Part shown: piece after piece, positions 32,235 through 32,326 of the stretch
Layout of the letters: each line of letters opens with the position of its first letter
How positions within the stretch are numbered: the stretch's first letter is position 1
Assembly (NCBI GenBank): GCA_022797535.1
Contig: JAAWKU010000023.1
Location: 1-32,326, forward strand
Length of the DNA stretch: 32,326 nucleotides
Source: Lachnospiraceae bacterium
GTDB lineage: Bacteria; Bacillota; Clostridia; Lachnospirales; Lachnospiraceae
Reading direction: 5' to 3'
Translations under genes and position numbers: made by a program
Notes under the pieces: model-generated
Database searches by the model: none
Told to the model about the DNA's origin: nothing
Seen by the model: the letters and a program-made list of their open reading frames with translations, nothing else

Positions 32235-32261
32235 TGTGCTGTATCGTTGACTTTCAGTAAA

Positions 32262-32326
32262 ATGACGCCGGATGAATTTTCAGTCTGCAAGGCGGAGGAG
32301 GGAGGCGATGCGGTGGCATCGTTGAC
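32262..32326 (+). CDS. Possible start of a gene leaving the window
   Basis: An ATG (MTPDEFSVCK) opens a frame that runs to the right edge. It has no clear ribosome binding site and only 21 codons are visible, so it may be chance. Confidence 0.2.
   Translation, partial: MTPDEFSVCKAEEGGDAVASL

Noticed and set aside
1..32326. CRISPR array, tRNA or rRNA genes
   Set aside because: No regular repeat-spacer pattern and no tRNA or rRNA-like sequence was seen on either strand.

Overview
The window looks like chromosomal DNA of a GC-rich gut Lachnospiraceae (Clostridia). This is inferred from the gene set: a Firmicutes-type lysine riboswitch on dapA, a YerC/TrpR-like regulator, DUF1836, a bactofilin with an M23-like partner, PcrA, and cytoplasmic GH9/GH43 enzymes. 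Strong AGGAGG ribosome binding sites and sigma-A-like promoters with mostly 17-bp spacers fit this. No tRNA, rRNA, CRISPR array or prophage was seen.

Layout. 1-1281: an ISAs1-family insertion sequence with perfect 19-bp terminal inverted repeats, inserted next to or into a gene entering from the left edge. 1300-4844: a glycan-use operon (GH9, a 57-aa protein, GH43), none with a signal peptide. 4857-6689: typA/bipA, convergent to it. 7015-7668: an SSB-like protein with two OB folds. 7837-9982: the lysine branch, with promoter, lysine riboswitch, terminator, dapA, a palindrome-rich spacer and dapB. 10034-10654: a low-complexity lipoprotein, minus strand. 10832-11614: a eukaryotic-type hisA. 11736-11936: a cold-shock protein, minus strand. 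12165-13456: a degenerate M23 protein plus bactofilin. 13539-13844: a TrpR-like regulator whose control region carries three copies of an 8-bp repeat. 14142-20311: a co-directional run of DUF1836, PHP phosphatase, HIT protein and two large membrane proteins of glycosyltransferase-C type. 20275-20967: a zinc-dependent phospholipase-C-like protein, minus strand. 21173-23581: a c-di-GMP EAL protein with degenerate GGDEF parts. 23613-25001: a membrane-anchored lipase, minus strand. 25145-26182: an orphan substrate-binding lipoprotein. 26204-26689: a small HTH regulator, minus strand. 26998-29366: an SPFH protein with zinc ribbons and a membrane zinc-ribbon partner. 29581-31857: pcrA. 31986-32234: a small membrane protein with an acidic tail.

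How the parts fit. dapA and dapB make tetrahydrodipicolinate for lysine and peptidoglycan under lysine feedback through the riboswitch. The M23-like/bactofilin pair, the two GT-C-like proteins and the SPFH pair all point to the cell envelope. The most unusual items are the intergenic structured elements (dapA-dapB palindromes, the lipoprotein/hisA dyads, the TrpR-like repeats, the pcrA leader), the eukaryotic-type HisA, the zinc-site-less M23/bactofilin pair, the GGDEF*-GAF-GGDEF*-EAL protein and the SPFH/zinc-ribbon pair. I did not find one clearly new multi-gene defence or mobile system.
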